A stretch of DNA of 64,000 nucleotides from Formosa agariphila KMM 3901 (GCF_000723205.1 NZ_HG315671.1:756851-820850), one strand, 5' to 3'; shown: positions 34,068-43,428, counted from the stretch's first letter. Notes: generated by a model from the letters alone, not told the origin. Numbers and translations are program-made.

Positions 34068-35822
34068 ATGGAGATTTGGAAGGACATAGATTGGGAAAAA
34101 TTCCATTTTTTACGAGCCGAGTATCTTTGGTACGGACTTCCTGTGGCCATAATTATCTTGTTGTGTATCTTTTTGTATGGCGAAAGTAATGCCTGGAAAA
34201 AACACATTGCAAAGCATTTACAGCCTTATGTTATTCAGAAAGGAACAACTTGGAAATCTCGCCTTGTATACCTGTTTATTCTACTGCTTTTTGCAATTGG
34301 ATTTATTGGATTTTTAGGACCAACTTGGAGTGAAAAAAAGGCGCCAGCAAAAAAGGTTGCTTCTAAATTAGTTATCGCACTAGATTTATCGCAGAGTATG
34401 TTAACTACAGATGTATCTCCAAACCGATTAGAGCGTGCTAAATTTAAAATAAACGATTTCTTAGATGCTAATCCTAGAGCAGAAACCGCTTTAATTGTGT
34501 TTGCTGCATCCACACATACCGTAATTCCATTTACAACAGATTATAAAATTATTTCAGATAATTTAGATGGATTACAACCGCATATGATGCCACAACGTGG
34601 TACAGGGTTTAGAATGTTGCTTCAAAAACTAGATACCCTTTTTGTTAATAATAAAGCGCCTGGTAAAATTTTATTATTTACAGATGATTTAGACGGTATA
34701 GATCCTCCTGCGCTAAGTGCACTAGTACAAGAACATAATGTTGCTTTAAATATTTATCCTATGGCTACACCAACGGGTGGGCACGTGCCATCGTTTTATA
34801 ATCATAAAGTGGCATTAAAAGATAACGGAAAGGTGGTGAATTCTGCTTTACAAGCAGATAAAGTAAACGCATTACGCGGTATAGAAGGTATTACGGTTGT
34901 AGATATGACGTTGGATAAAAGTGATGTTACGTTATTGGCAGAAGATATTAGTGACCATCTTATTTTTGAAGAAAAGCCTAAAAATGAAGACGAAGATTGG
35001 GAAGACAAAGGGTATTTGTTAGTGATTCCTTTAATGGTTTTATTCTTGTTTTGTTTCAGAAAGGGATGGAGTTTATTAGGTGTCGTTTTACTCGTTAGTT
35101 TGTCTTCGTGTACGTCAGACAATCCGGAATCTAAAGATAAAGATAACACTGAAGCTTTTCAGTATAAAGATTTATGGTATACTAAAGCTTATCAAGCGCA
35201 ACAAGAATACGATACTAAAGATTATCTCGCTGCTGCGGAAGGTTTTAAAGACCCGATGCGAAAAGGGGTGTCGTATTATAAAGGCGGTAATTACGTTAAA
35301 GCAAAGCAAGCGTTTCAACAAGATTCAACTGCCAGTGGACAATATAATTTAGGCTTAACATATGTGAAGTTAGGCGATTTAGAACAAGCTCATGCTGTTT
35401 TTGAAAGTGTTGTAAAAAATAATCCAGAGATGGCACAAGCGCAGCAGAATCTTACGAGTTTAGAGGAAGCTATGGCAAAACAATCTGGAATGTCTGTTGA
35501 TGAAAGTGAGGTTGAAGAAGACAAACCTAATGCCAAGAATAAGAAAAACGATTCTATGGAAGACTTAAGTGGTGGTGGACAAAAAGCGACCAAAAAGGAC
35601 ATGGAAAAGGAGCGTGCTGAAGAAGAAGCGGCAACAGGTAAACGAAAAGGAAAAGAATTAGATGAGCTTCCAGACGATTTTAAATCTGGAAAAGGTGCAA
35701 TTCCAAAGAATATATTAATGCGTAAAGTTGATGATGATCCTGCATTGTTTTTAACTCGAAAATTTAAATATCAAGTAAAAAAACAACAGGTGGACGTTGA
35801 AAAAACTCAGACCTCATGGTAA
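34068..35822 (+). CDS. batB/batC: BatB-BatC fusion: vWA domain plus TPR domain
   Basis: 584 residues. The N-terminal half is BatB-like: two hydrophobic segments, a vWA domain with MIDAS D-L-S-Q-S and FTDDLDGID. Two closely spaced hydrophobic segments near 325-350 are followed by an SSC motif, then TPR repeats (AFQQDSTASGQYNLGLTYVK) and a long acidic/lysine-rich tail, as in BatC. In Bacteroides fragilis BatB and BatC are separate genes. The internal VSLSSC resembles a lipobox left from an ancestral separate lipoprotein. Confidence 0.9.
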   Translation: MEIWKDIDWEKFHFLRAEYLWYGLPVAIIILLCIFLYGESNAWKKHIAKHLQPYVIQKGTTWKSRLVYLFILLLFAIGFIGFLGPTWSEKKAPAKKVASKLVIALDLSQSMLTTDVSPNRLERAKFKINDFLDANPRAETALIVFAASTHTVIPFTTDYKIISDNLDGLQPHMMPQRGTGFRMLLQKLDTLFVNNKAPGKILLFTDDLDGIDPPALSALVQEHNVALNIYPMATPTGGHVPSFYNHKVALKDNGKVVNSALQADKVNALRGIEGITVVDMTLDKSDVTLLAEDISDHLIFEEKPKNEDEDWEDKGYLLVIPLMVLFLFCFRKGWSLLGVVLLVSLSSCTSDNPESKDKDNTEAFQYKDLWYTKAYQAQQEYDTKDYLAAAEGFKDPMRKGVSYYKGGNYVKAKQAFQQDSTASGQYNLGLTYVKLGDLEQAHAVFESVVKNNPEMAQAQQNLTSLEEAMAKQSGMSVDESEVEEDKPNAKNKKNDSMEDLSGGGQKATKKDMEKERAEEEAATGKRKGKELDELPDDFKSGKGAIPKNILMRKVDDDPALFLTRKFKYQVKKQQVDVEKTQTSW

Positions 35823-37183
35823 TGAAATATAAAATAACATGCCTTTTGTTCTTGCTGAATTGTTACTTTGGTTTCAGTCAGCAGTTATTGAGTTATGTTC
35901 AGACCAATCATGATGAAGCTTATATTGGGCAGCCTATTCAAATGACGGTTTCGGTATATTCTAGTACTTGGTTTACCTCTGGGATAGATGTTGGAAATAT
36001 TCAGGTTGAAGGCGCTTTAACCGTGTTTTTTAGATCGGTTACCAATTCTAGAACTATAAATAACAAGAAATTTGCAGGAGTAGATTTTATTTATAATGTG
36101 TTTCCAACCGAGGAAGGCTCAATTAGTATTCCAGAATTAGAAATCCATGTCGAATCGCCTAAAGAAGGTGGTTACCAAGGGATTAAGCACGTGTTACACA
36201 CTAAACCTAAAACCATTTCGGTAAAAGGTGTGCCTATGGGCTACAACCCTAATAATTGGTTAGTGTCTAGTAATTTAACGATTCATGAAAACTGGAACCC
36301 AAATGTTAAACAAGTTAAAGTCGGCGATGTTTTACAACGTAGTATTAGCAGAACGGCTTCGGGGACTTTGGGAGAGTTTATTCCAGCTGTAGTTTGGGAT
36401 AGTGTTTCTGGCGTTAGTATTTACCCTAAACGTCCTTCTGTAAATACCAATAAAACTAAAACTTACGTATCGGCGAGTCAAACTGAAGCCGCTAATTACT
36501 TGTTCGAAAAAGAAGGGAAAGTTACCTTACCTCGTATCGAGTTTATGTATTGGAATTACAACAACAATAGGTTCTATAAAAAATATATAGACTCTGTTAC
36601 CATAGATGTTGCGCCAAACCCAGATTTGAGCATGTTGGCTAGTGCTAAACGTGAATTAGAAGCAGAAACTGCTGCAGTTCCTGAAGAAGACCAACCGTTT
36701 TTAATTTTAGGATTGCCAGTAAAGACTTTTATAAAATATCTTATTTTCGGACTTATTGGTTTGTTTTTGGTGTACAAATTTATACGTTGGGCAATTAGAT
36801 TCGGAACGAAGCGCTATAAAGCTTATAGAGCGTCTGAAGCTTATGCCTTTAAAAAATTAAAACGTGAGATTAACCACAATCATCAATTTGCTGTTTTAAA
36901 CGCCTTAAAAGTTTGGTTACTTAAACTGAATCCGGAGATACCAAGTATGGACGGTTTTATTAAGCGCTATGGTAACGATGATTTGTTACTTCAATACAAT
37001 CAGTTAGAAAGACGTATGTTGCAGGATGGTAAATCGAGCTATAATGCTTCAGCCTTTAAGAAAGGATTGGTCTCGGCGAGAACAGCGTATTTAAATCACT
37101 TGAAATTAAAACCAGAAGCGAGTCAAACTAAAGATGTAAAATCGAAATGGCTAAATCCTACAATTTCTAAAAATAGGTTTTAG
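35816..37183 (+). CDS. batD: BatD-like protein
   Basis: 455 residues with a signal peptide (MKYKITCLLFLLNCYFGFSQ), immunoglobulin-like beta regions typical of BatD, a transmembrane helix at about 305-325 and a basic C-terminal cytoplasmic part. Overlaps batB/C by 7 bp; an ATG at 35822 overlaps the preceding stop as TAATG and is the likelier start. Last gene of the cluster; its final codons lie inside a direct repeat (37175-37192). Confidence 0.9.
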   Translation: MVMKYKITCLLFLLNCYFGFSQQLLSYVQTNHDEAYIGQPIQMTVSVYSSTWFTSGIDVGNIQVEGALTVFFRSVTNSRTINNKKFAGVDFIYNVFPTEEGSISIPELEIHVESPKEGGYQGIKHVLHTKPKTISVKGVPMGYNPNNWLVSSNLTIHENWNPNVKQVKVGDVLQRSISRTASGTLGEFIPAVVWDSVSGVSIYPKRPSVNTNKTKTYVSASQTEAANYLFEKEGKVTLPRIEFMYWNYNNNRFYKKYIDSVTIDVAPNPDLSMLASAKRELEAETAAVPEEDQPFLILGLPVKTFIKYLIFGLIGLFLVYKFIRWAIRFGTKRYKAYRASEAYAFKKLKREINHNHQFAVLNALKVWLLKLNPEIPSMDGFIKRYGNDDLLLQYNQLERRMLQDGKSSYNASAFKKGLVSARTAYLNHLKLKPEASQTKDVKSKWLNPTISKNRF

Positions 37184-37340
37184 TTAATAGTTATTAGTGG
37201 GTAGTTGTTAGTTTTTAGTGTCAATTGTATGATTATTATGTTGTGACGTTCATTGAGTGCTGTAATGGAGCGGAGCGGAATTACAGTGTATCGAAATGAG
37301 GTTTTAGTTAATAGTTGGTAGGTATTAGTTGTTAGTCGGT
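37175..37340. repeat. Intergenic repeat region after batD
   Basis: The 18-bp AGGTTTTAGTTAATAGTT occurs at 37175-37192 and again at 37299-37316, followed in both by related GTT(A/G)GT-rich sequence. Between them lies a hairpin-forming stretch TGTAATGGAGCGGAGCGG with the complementary end ATTACA (37261-37285). This is the style of dispersed flavobacterial intergenic repeats. The first copy contains the batD stop codon. Confidence 0.55.
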
Positions 37341-37442
37341 CAGACTGTTGAATTGAAACCATCTATACTTTTGACTCTCAATTCTTATTTCTAATTTTCA
37401 AATCTTCAGATGAGCACATTTTCAAATTGAACAATTTTCATA

Positions 37443-38330
37443 CTAAGGGTGTAACACTTCTTGCGTGTGTTTCTTTATGTTTTCTGCCATTTTTTCTATT
37501 GGTAAATCATCGAAATCATTTCCAAAAGGATCTTCAATAGCTTCGGCAATTAATTCTAGCGATGCTAATACATACAGAATAAAAGGTACAGCCAGTATTA
37601 CAAAATAACCTAAAGAAAACACATAACCAATAGGAAGAGTTGCTACGTATAGTGCAATGAATTTTTTAATAAACGTGCTGTAAGAATGTGGAATGGGTGT
37701 GTTTTTAATGCGTTCGCAGGCACCGCAAATGTTTGTTAAACCTTCTAATTCGTTATTTAGCAAAAGAAATTGTTCTCCAGAAATTTTGTTGTTTTTATAA
37801 AGCTCATTTGTCTTTTTAAAAATTAAAGCAGCAACTTGATTAGGACCATGTTTTTTTCTGCTAAAGGCATCTCCAAGTTCGGGGTGTTCATTTTCGTCTA
37901 ACATAAAGGTGGTGTAATCTGACCTTAAAAAAGCAAATAAACTTTGCGAATACATAGGTATAGTTTTTCTGTAGAAATGACGTAGAGCAATGTCATCGTC
38001 TTCTAAAAGCGCATTAAGTTTTAAGGCTAAATTTCGACTTACATTGGTAAGCGAACCCCATTGTTTTCTAGCTTCCCACCACCTGTCGTAAGCGGTGTTT
38101 GTTCTAAAAACTAATAAAAGAGACAGCGCAAAACCTAATAAACTATGAACGATAGTAATGTTGTTGACCCAACTTTTTGCAGATAGATTTAAAAATTCAA
38201 GTTCTAGATAAGCTACAGCTCCCGAAAATACGGACGTTAATAACAGATATGGATATAGCTTTTTTAATGTATCGGATTGGGTGACATAAAATACGGCCTT
38301 AAACCATTCTTTGGGATTGTATATTTTCAT
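37443..38330 (-). CDS. Bestrophin-like (UPF0187) membrane protein
   Basis: 295 residues. Segments diagnostic of bacterial bestrophins: FRTNTAYDRWWEARKQWG after the second helix, and IEDPFGNDFDDLPIE near the C-terminus. Two N-terminal and two later hydrophobic helices. Bacterial homologs form pentameric ion channels. A free-standing gene, with the intergenic repeat at its 3' end and the M56 terminator at its 5' side. Confidence 0.9.
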   Translation of the reverse strand: MKIYNPKEWFKAVFYVTQSDTLKKLYPYLLLTSVFSGAVAYLELEFLNLSAKSWVNNITIVHSLLGFALSLLLVFRTNTAYDRWWEARKQWGSLTNVSRNLALKLNALLEDDDIALRHFYRKTIPMYSQSLFAFLRSDYTTFMLDENEHPELGDAFSRKKHGPNQVAALIFKKTNELYKNNKISGEQFLLLNNELEGLTNICGACERIKNTPIPHSYSTFIKKFIALYVATLPIGYVFSLGYFVILAVPFILYVLASLELIAEAIEDPFGNDFDDLPIEKMAENIKKHTQEVLHP

Positions 38331-38418
38331 GCTTCAAAGATAATAGGATATCTTAAATTAGAAAATGGGTTTTATGAAATTCATGTCAATTCCCCTATAA
38401 TTTTTATAGGTGTAAATT

Positions 38419-38458
38419 AAATAGACCTCACCGTTTTAAATACATGTGAGGTCTATTT
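38419..38458 (-). terminator. Terminator of the BlaI-M56 operon
   Basis: Perfect 13-bp arms (AAATAGACCTCAC, 38419-38431; GTGAGGTCTATTT, 38446-38458) with a 14-nt loop, 34 bp after the M56 stop. On the minus strand it ends in an AT-rich run. Confidence 0.75.
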
Positions 38459-38491
38459 TCATTATTCATTACAGGTTTAAATATCCTATAA

Positions 38492-40354
38492 TTAATTTTT
38501 TTTAAGTGTGATTTCAATAATACCATCTTTGGCTTTGTCGCCATATTTTGCAGTAGCATTATTGTCCTTTATAACATTTATACTTTCAATAGTATCAGGA
38601 TTTATTTCGTCCACTTCTTTTTGAGTGGATTCTTTGCCGTCAATAATATAGATTACATTTGCTTGAGGTCCTGTAGTACTTAATTCTGTTACTTCAGGAC
38701 TAATTTTCCAAGGATTTGAATTGCTTTTACTAGACTTGGTACTGATTTCTACAACACCATTTTTCCCTTTTTCTCCAAATTTTTCGGTTAATTTTTCATC
38801 CTTTATCACATTTACTTGTTCTATAGAATTTGGATCTATGTTATCCATGTCTGTTTTTGAAATTTCTTTACCATCAACAAGTATCAGAGGTTCTTCTTGT
38901 AAATTAGATTTTAATTGTACCGATGAATTTTCTGGAATATTAAATGTCTTTTCGTCTTTTATGCTGTCTAAATTTTCTGAGAATTCTACTTCTGAAATCT
39001 GGAAGTCCCACTTAGATTTTTCTGTAGTCTTTTGAGTGGTTTTAACATCATCACTTATATACATAACATCATTGTCGTTAAATTCTGCTCCAGATGATTT
39101 TATAACAATACTCGAGCCGTCACTTGTTGGGATTATAAATGAATTTTTGTTATTTGCTTTAACTTTAGATGCATTCTTAGACGATGTAAACATAACTTGT
39201 GAATCATCTTCTGCTACCACCTGTATAAGGATAGATTTCTCTGTATCGCTATAAGTTATTTTTATGGGAGAAATAGTACTGTTAGAATCAGTCTTGTAGT
39301 TTGTCTCTTCCGTATCAGATTTTGCTGTAATTGAAATGGCAATGATTTCGTTAGAAGAATTTCTCTTAATTTTTTTAAATTTTAAATCTATATTATTACT
39401 TGATAAGACATTTTCTAAAGATTCTAACATTTCATCGCTATGGTCTTTGGTAATAAGAATACTAATTGTTGATTTAAATGGGGCAGCATCAGAAGCTGTA
39501 CTGCCACTTTGTGCATATATCGTTTTAGTATTAAAATTTATCATAAAAATAACTAAAGCAGGTATTATAAGTACATACTTTAATGTGTAAATAGATTTCG
39601 ATTTTGAAGTGTTTAACATAAGGATTCGTTTTTTGATTAATGAATTATAAAAATTAGTTGTCAGTGGCATTTGATGAGTAAGCACCGATGTTTTTAGTAA
39701 TACGTTTTGATATGTTTTTGTTGAATGCGTTTGCTGTATTGATTTATAATCGGCTATAAATTCTAAATTCTGAATGAGTGCCTTTTTGTACAACCAAATA
39801 AATGGATTGCACCAAAACACAATAGTTGCTAATTTTGAAATTAATATATCTATAGAATGATAGTCTCGAGCATGTACCTTTTCGTGATTTAAAATATGTG
39901 TGAGTTCTGTGTCTGTAAACTGATTCGGATTATACACAATGGTTTTAAAGAATGAAAACGGAGAAATGTCTTGAATGGTTTCAGACATATTAAAACCATC
40001 TTTTAATTTTATATTTTGAGATTTTAAAAACGTTTTAAGTGAGAGGCTTTCAATTATAAATCGAATTAGAAAAAACACAACACCTGTAAAATAGATTACA
40101 CTTGCGATTGTTGTCCAAGATAAGCTAGAGGTTTTTGAAGTCGACTCTACAGTTGTAAACTGACTTAAATCTAAGGTTTGTGGCACTTGGTTAATGTAGA
40201 TAGGGATTACCACAAGTGGTGTAAGTGCTGAAATTATAAGTCCGATTAGTAAATACCAACGGTTGCCTATAAAGAAGGTTTCTTTTTGTAGCCATACAAT
40301 ATAGACTAAATAGAATATGGCAAGAACAGCTGAAGCTTTTATTAAATAGTCCAT
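38492..40354 (-). CDS. M56 family (BlaR1/MecR1-like) metallopeptidase with TonB-plug-like C-terminal modules
   Basis: 620 residues. N-terminal half: four transmembrane helices and a cytoplasmic gluzincin site H157-E-K-V-H161, with the third ligand in NLEFIADY. After the last helix (about 265-280) comes a periplasmic part. It ends with two modules (about 487-540 and 560-620), each reading like a SusC plug motif: ILVDGKEI...IDPNSIEQVNVIKD...GKNGVVEIS, and YIIDGKES...INPDTIESINVIKD...AKDGIIEIT. The paired BlaI repressor is 2 bp upstream. Likely a signal-activated protease that cleaves BlaI; the plug-like modules may sense or bind an outer-membrane component. Confidence 0.88.
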   Translation of the reverse strand: MDYLIKASAVLAIFYLVYIVWLQKETFFIGNRWYLLIGLIISALTPLVVIPIYINQVPQTLDLSQFTTVESTSKTSSLSWTTIASVIYFTGVVFFLIRFIIESLSLKTFLKSQNIKLKDGFNMSETIQDISPFSFFKTIVYNPNQFTDTELTHILNHEKVHARDYHSIDILISKLATIVFWCNPFIWLYKKALIQNLEFIADYKSIQQTHSTKTYQNVLLKTSVLTHQMPLTTNFYNSLIKKRILMLNTSKSKSIYTLKYVLIIPALVIFMINFNTKTIYAQSGSTASDAAPFKSTISILITKDHSDEMLESLENVLSSNNIDLKFKKIKRNSSNEIIAISITAKSDTEETNYKTDSNSTISPIKITYSDTEKSILIQVVAEDDSQVMFTSSKNASKVKANNKNSFIIPTSDGSSIVIKSSGAEFNDNDVMYISDDVKTTQKTTEKSKWDFQISEVEFSENLDSIKDEKTFNIPENSSVQLKSNLQEEPLILVDGKEISKTDMDNIDPNSIEQVNVIKDEKLTEKFGEKGKNGVVEISTKSSKSNSNPWKISPEVTELSTTGPQANVIYIIDGKESTQKEVDEINPDTIESINVIKDNNATAKYGDKAKDGIIEITLKKN

Positions 40355-40356
40355 CT

Positions 40357-40716
40357 TTATTGATTTTTTTCGATTACGTTTATAATCTCTTTCAGTTCTT
40401 CAACGCTAATTTTTTCTTCTTTAGCAAAAAAGGAAACCATATTTTTATACGAATTATTAAAATAGTGCTCTATAGCAGAGTTCATAAAACGTTTTCTGTA
40501 GGCTTCTTTGGTAACCACTGGAAAATATTGATGTGTTTTTCCGTATGCTGTGTAACCTACATATCCCTTTTCCTCTAAATTTCTAATTATGGTAGATAAA
40601 GTGTTGTAATGTGGTTTTTCGTCTGTAATTTCTTTTAAAACATCTTTCACAAAAGCTTTTTCTAACCTCCATAAAATATGCATAATTTCTTCTTCTTTGT
40701 TTGTTAGTTTTTGCAT
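40357..40716 (-). CDS. BlaI/MecI family repressor
   Basis: 119 residues, the typical length. Winged helix with LTNKEEEIMHILWRLEKAFV at the N-terminus and YNTLSTIIRNLEEKGYV as recognition helix. Partner of the M56 protease gene 2 bp downstream. An operator-like dyad overlaps its promoter, consistent with autoregulation. Confidence 0.93.
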   Translation of the reverse strand: MQKLTNKEEEIMHILWRLEKAFVKDVLKEITDEKPHYNTLSTIIRNLEEKGYVGYTAYGKTHQYFPVVTKEAYRKRFMNSAIEHYFNNSYKNMVSFFAKEEKISVEELKEIINVIEKNQ

Positions 40717-40744
40717 GGATTCAATGTTTAAGTTTTAACTGAAT

Positions 40745-40805
40745 CAAATATATAACTATTTTTGTAGTTTCAAAACTAAAATAGTAGTTATATAACTATT
40801 TTGTT
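40745..40805 (-). promoter_or_regulatory. Promoter and BlaI-type operator of the blaI-M56 operon
   Basis: On the minus strand a -7 element TATATTTG (40745-40752) lies 18 bp from a -33 TTG (40771-40773). Overlying both is a direct repeat TATAACTATTTT (starting 40751 and 40791) and a dyad ACTATTTT-(T)GTAGTTT / AAACTA-AAATAGT (about 40755-40784) with TAGTAGTTA following. BlaI-family repressors bind dyads of this size over their own promoter. Confidence 0.65.
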
Positions 40806-40900
40806 CGTTTTACAGGTATTGCTATAATTTTTAACTGAATCGGTAGAAGCATTAATCTAATTCGTATTTCTGTACTATATTCGCATAAAATTAGGAAGCA

Positions 40901-41845
40901 ATGAGTATAGTTTGGGTTATTTTAGGTTTGATATTATTAGTAGTAGGAGGTGAGTTTTTAGTACGCTCTTCGGTAGCTTTATCTTTTAAACTAAATATCT
41001 CTAAAATAGTAATAGGTATGACGGTGGTGTCTTTTGCGACATCTGCACCAGAGCTTTTAGTAAGTTTACAGGCTGCTTTAGACGGAGCTCCAGATATTGC
41101 TTTAGGAAATGTTATTGGCTCTAATATTGCTAATATTGGATTAGTATTAGGAATCACGGCTATGATTTCTCCTTTAGCTATAGACCACGGATTTTATAAA
41201 CTAAATTGGCCTGTAATGATGTTATTGTCTATAGTGCTTTATTTCTTTCTGCAAAGTGGTTTAGTTTTAGAATTTTGGGAAGGTGCGGCTCTTTTTGCTT
41301 CGCTAATTATTTTCTTAATTGTACTAATAAGAAGTTCTGCTAAAGATAATTCTGCTGTAGATGAAGTTGATGATAGCTTACAGCAAACTTCTAATTTTAA
41401 AATAGTTATTTGGTTATTAATAGGTGGTGCAGCACTTTATTTTGGAAGTGAATGGCTAGTAAGAGGTGCCATAGATATGGCGACATCTTTAGGTGTTAGC
41501 GAACGTGTAATTTCTGTTACTATGGTTGCTATTGGTACTAGTGTGCCAGAATTAGCAGCATCTGTTATTGCTGCGCTTAAGAAAGAAAAAGCCATTTCGT
41601 TAGGAAACCTAATTGGTTCTAATATTTTTAATATTGCTTGTGTATTAGGGTTAACATCTATGATTCAGCCAATAAATGTGAATAGCCCAGAAATTTTAAC
41701 TAACGATATTTTCTGGATGCTAGGATTCTCTGCAGTACTTATTCCTTTAGTATTCTTACCAAAGAAGTTTGAATTAGGCCGGTTAAAAGGAGGTTTAATA
41801 TTTGTAGCCTATGTAGTCTTTTTGTTTTCAACTTTTGCCAAATAA
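40901..41845 (+). CDS. Calcium/sodium antiporter (CaCA family, YrbG-like)
   Basis: 314 residues, about 10 hydrophobic segments. The two alpha-repeats are evident: SFATSAPELLVSLQAALDG with ALGNVIGSNIANIGLVLG, and AIGTSVPELAASVIAALKK with SLGNLIGSNIFNIACVLG. Exports Ca2+ in exchange for Na+ or H+. Stand-alone gene divergent from blaI. Confidence 0.93.
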   Translation: MSIVWVILGLILLVVGGEFLVRSSVALSFKLNISKIVIGMTVVSFATSAPELLVSLQAALDGAPDIALGNVIGSNIANIGLVLGITAMISPLAIDHGFYKLNWPVMMLLSIVLYFFLQSGLVLEFWEGAALFASLIIFLIVLIRSSAKDNSAVDEVDDSLQQTSNFKIVIWLLIGGAALYFGSEWLVRGAIDMATSLGVSERVISVTMVAIGTSVPELAASVIAALKKEKAISLGNLIGSNIFNIACVLGLTSMIQPINVNSPEILTNDIFWMLGFSAVLIPLVFLPKKFELGRLKGGLIFVAYVVFLFSTFAK

Positions 41846-42232
41846 CAGTGATATTTTTATCTATTAACAATATTTAATACAGTTCATTGTAAGAAGGCTT
41901 GTTTAGGTAATAACAAGCTGTATTGAGTTCTTAGGTCTGTTAGGAAGACCTTGAGAGGCTGAACATGTATCAATTAAAAAAACTATTCTAAGGTCTGTTT
42001 TTCTTCATTTATTAAACTGTTTAATAGCTTTTTATGAGTACTTATTTACAGTTGTGTGCTTTAAATATTTTGTAACATAGTCCTTTTAATACGACGTCGT
42101 TTACTTAAATTTTAGAATGACAACTCCATTTTGAAGTGTAATTAAGCATGGAGTTGCTTTAGATTGAGTATAAAAAAAAGCCATCTGAAACATATTCAGA
42201 TGGCTTTTTAAAGGAAATAATTAACTTAAAAA
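41846..42232. other. Intergenic region between convergent antiporter and glnA
   Basis: 387 bp without a gene. It contains a GCTTGTT-N8-AACAAGC hairpin (41897-41918), a second dyad CAACTCCAT / ATGGAGTTG (42121-42156) and the strong glnA terminator (42172-42209). Confidence 0.6.
42172..42209. terminator. Bidirectional terminator after glnA
   Basis: AAAAAGCCATCTGAA (ending 42189) pairs with TTCAGATGGCTTTTT (42195-42209) over a 5-nt loop; A-run on one side and T-run on the other let it work in both directions between glnA and the antiporter gene. Confidence 0.88.
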
Positions 42233-43255
42233 TTATAATTTAGCACCTTTAACTGTTGTAACAATTTCCGCTGCAATTTTGTATGGATCTGCGTTTGAAG
42301 CAGGACGTCTATCTTCTAACCATCCTTTCCAGCCTTTTTCGACTACAATTAATGGAATACGAATTGAAGCTCCTCTATCTGAAATTCCCCAAGAGAAATC
42401 TGTAATAGCTGCTGTTTCGTGTAAACCTGTTAAACGTTGGTCGTTAAACTCACCGTAAACTTCAATATGTTCTTTTACTCTTGGTCTGAAAGCTTCACAG
42501 ATTGCTGCGTAAACTTCTTTATCTCCACATGTTCTTAAAATACTGTTAGAGAAGTTAGCGTGCATACCTGAACCATTCCAGTCCATATCCTTACCTAATG
42601 GTTTTGGGTGGTATTCTATGTAGTATCCGTACTTTTCTGTTAAACGGTCTAATAAGTATCTAGAAATCCAAATTTCATCTCCAGCTTTCTTAGCACCTTT
42701 AGCGAATAATTGGTATTCCCATTGTCCAGAAGCAACCTCTTGGTTAATTCCTTCAAAGTTTAAACCAGCTTCGATACATAAATCAGCATGTTCTTCAACG
42801 AAGTCTCTTCCGTGAGTGTTTTTACCACCTACAGAACAGTAATACATTCCTTGAGGAGCAGGATAACCACCGATAGGGAATCCTAAAGGTTTTTGTGTTT
42901 TATTATCCATGATGAAATATTCTTGCTCAAAACCAAACCAGAAATCATTATCATCATCATCAATTGTAGCTCTACCGTTAGATACGTGTGGAGTTCCATC
43001 AGCATTCATAACTTCAGTCATAATTAACCATCCATTAATACGGTCTGGATCTGGATAAATTGCGACTGGGACTAATAGACAGTCAGAAGAACCTCCTTCA
43101 GCTTGTCGTGTTGAAGACCCATCAAAAGACCAGTTTCCGATCTCTTCTAAAGTTCCTTTAAAATCTTCATGCTCTTCTACTTTTGTTTTACTTCTCAAGT
43201 TTTGAGTTGGAAAGTATCCATCTAACCAGATGTACTCTAATTTAATCTTAGCCAT
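42233..43255 (-). CDS. glnA: Glutamine synthetase type II (eukaryote-like)
   Basis: 340 residues, the short GSII form. Recognisable are YIWLDGY near the N-terminus, WSFDGSST, FGFEQEYF with the metal-binding Glu residues, and GINQEVASGQWEYQ. ATP-dependent ligation of ammonia to glutamate. Divergently arranged with a GSIII gene; both share a 190-bp promoter region. Minus-strand -7 element TATATTTG at 43288-43295, 33 bp before the start. Confidence 0.95.
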   Translation of the reverse strand: MAKIKLEYIWLDGYFPTQNLRSKTKVEEHEDFKGTLEEIGNWSFDGSSTRQAEGGSSDCLLVPVAIYPDPDRINGWLIMTEVMNADGTPHVSNGRATIDDDDNDFWFGFEQEYFIMDNKTQKPLGFPIGGYPAPQGMYYCSVGGKNTHGRDFVEEHADLCIEAGLNFEGINQEVASGQWEYQLFAKGAKKAGDEIWISRYLLDRLTEKYGYYIEYHPKPLGKDMDWNGSGMHANFSNSILRTCGDKEVYAAICEAFRPRVKEHIEVYGEFNDQRLTGLHETAAITDFSWGISDRGASIRIPLIVVEKGWKGWLEDRRPASNADPYKIAAEIVTTVKGAKL

Positions 43256-43287
43256 ATTTTTTTAATAATAGTTAATAATGTCAGAAA

Positions 43288-43295
43288 CAAATATA
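43288..43295 (-). promoter_or_regulatory. -7 promoter element of glnA
   Basis: TATATTTG on the minus strand (consensus TAnnTTTG), about 33 bp upstream of the start codon. No clear -33 TTG at the usual distance. Confidence 0.5.
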
Positions 43296-43420
43296 ATATT
43301 AAATTTTCAGTAACCATGTTAAATAGTGGGGTTGATTCTTAATTTTTACGGAATTATTAGTTATACCCTGTCTTTTTTAGGGGTATTTGTTTTTTGCTAA
43401 AAAACACGACTTATAATTTT

Positions 43421-43428
43421 TATATTTG
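43421..43428 (+). promoter_or_regulatory. -7 promoter element of glnN
   Basis: TATATTTG, 18 bp before the start codon, with a TTG at 43394-43396. Between the two divergent promoters lies a small dyad TACCCT / AGGGGTA (about 43363-43386) that could bind a nitrogen regulator; this last point is conjecture. Confidence 0.5.

Noticed and set aside
30601-37183. Repeated vWA and TPR sequences as a possible recent gene duplication
   Set aside because: BatA and BatB are ancient family members with standard order; no DNA-level repeat.
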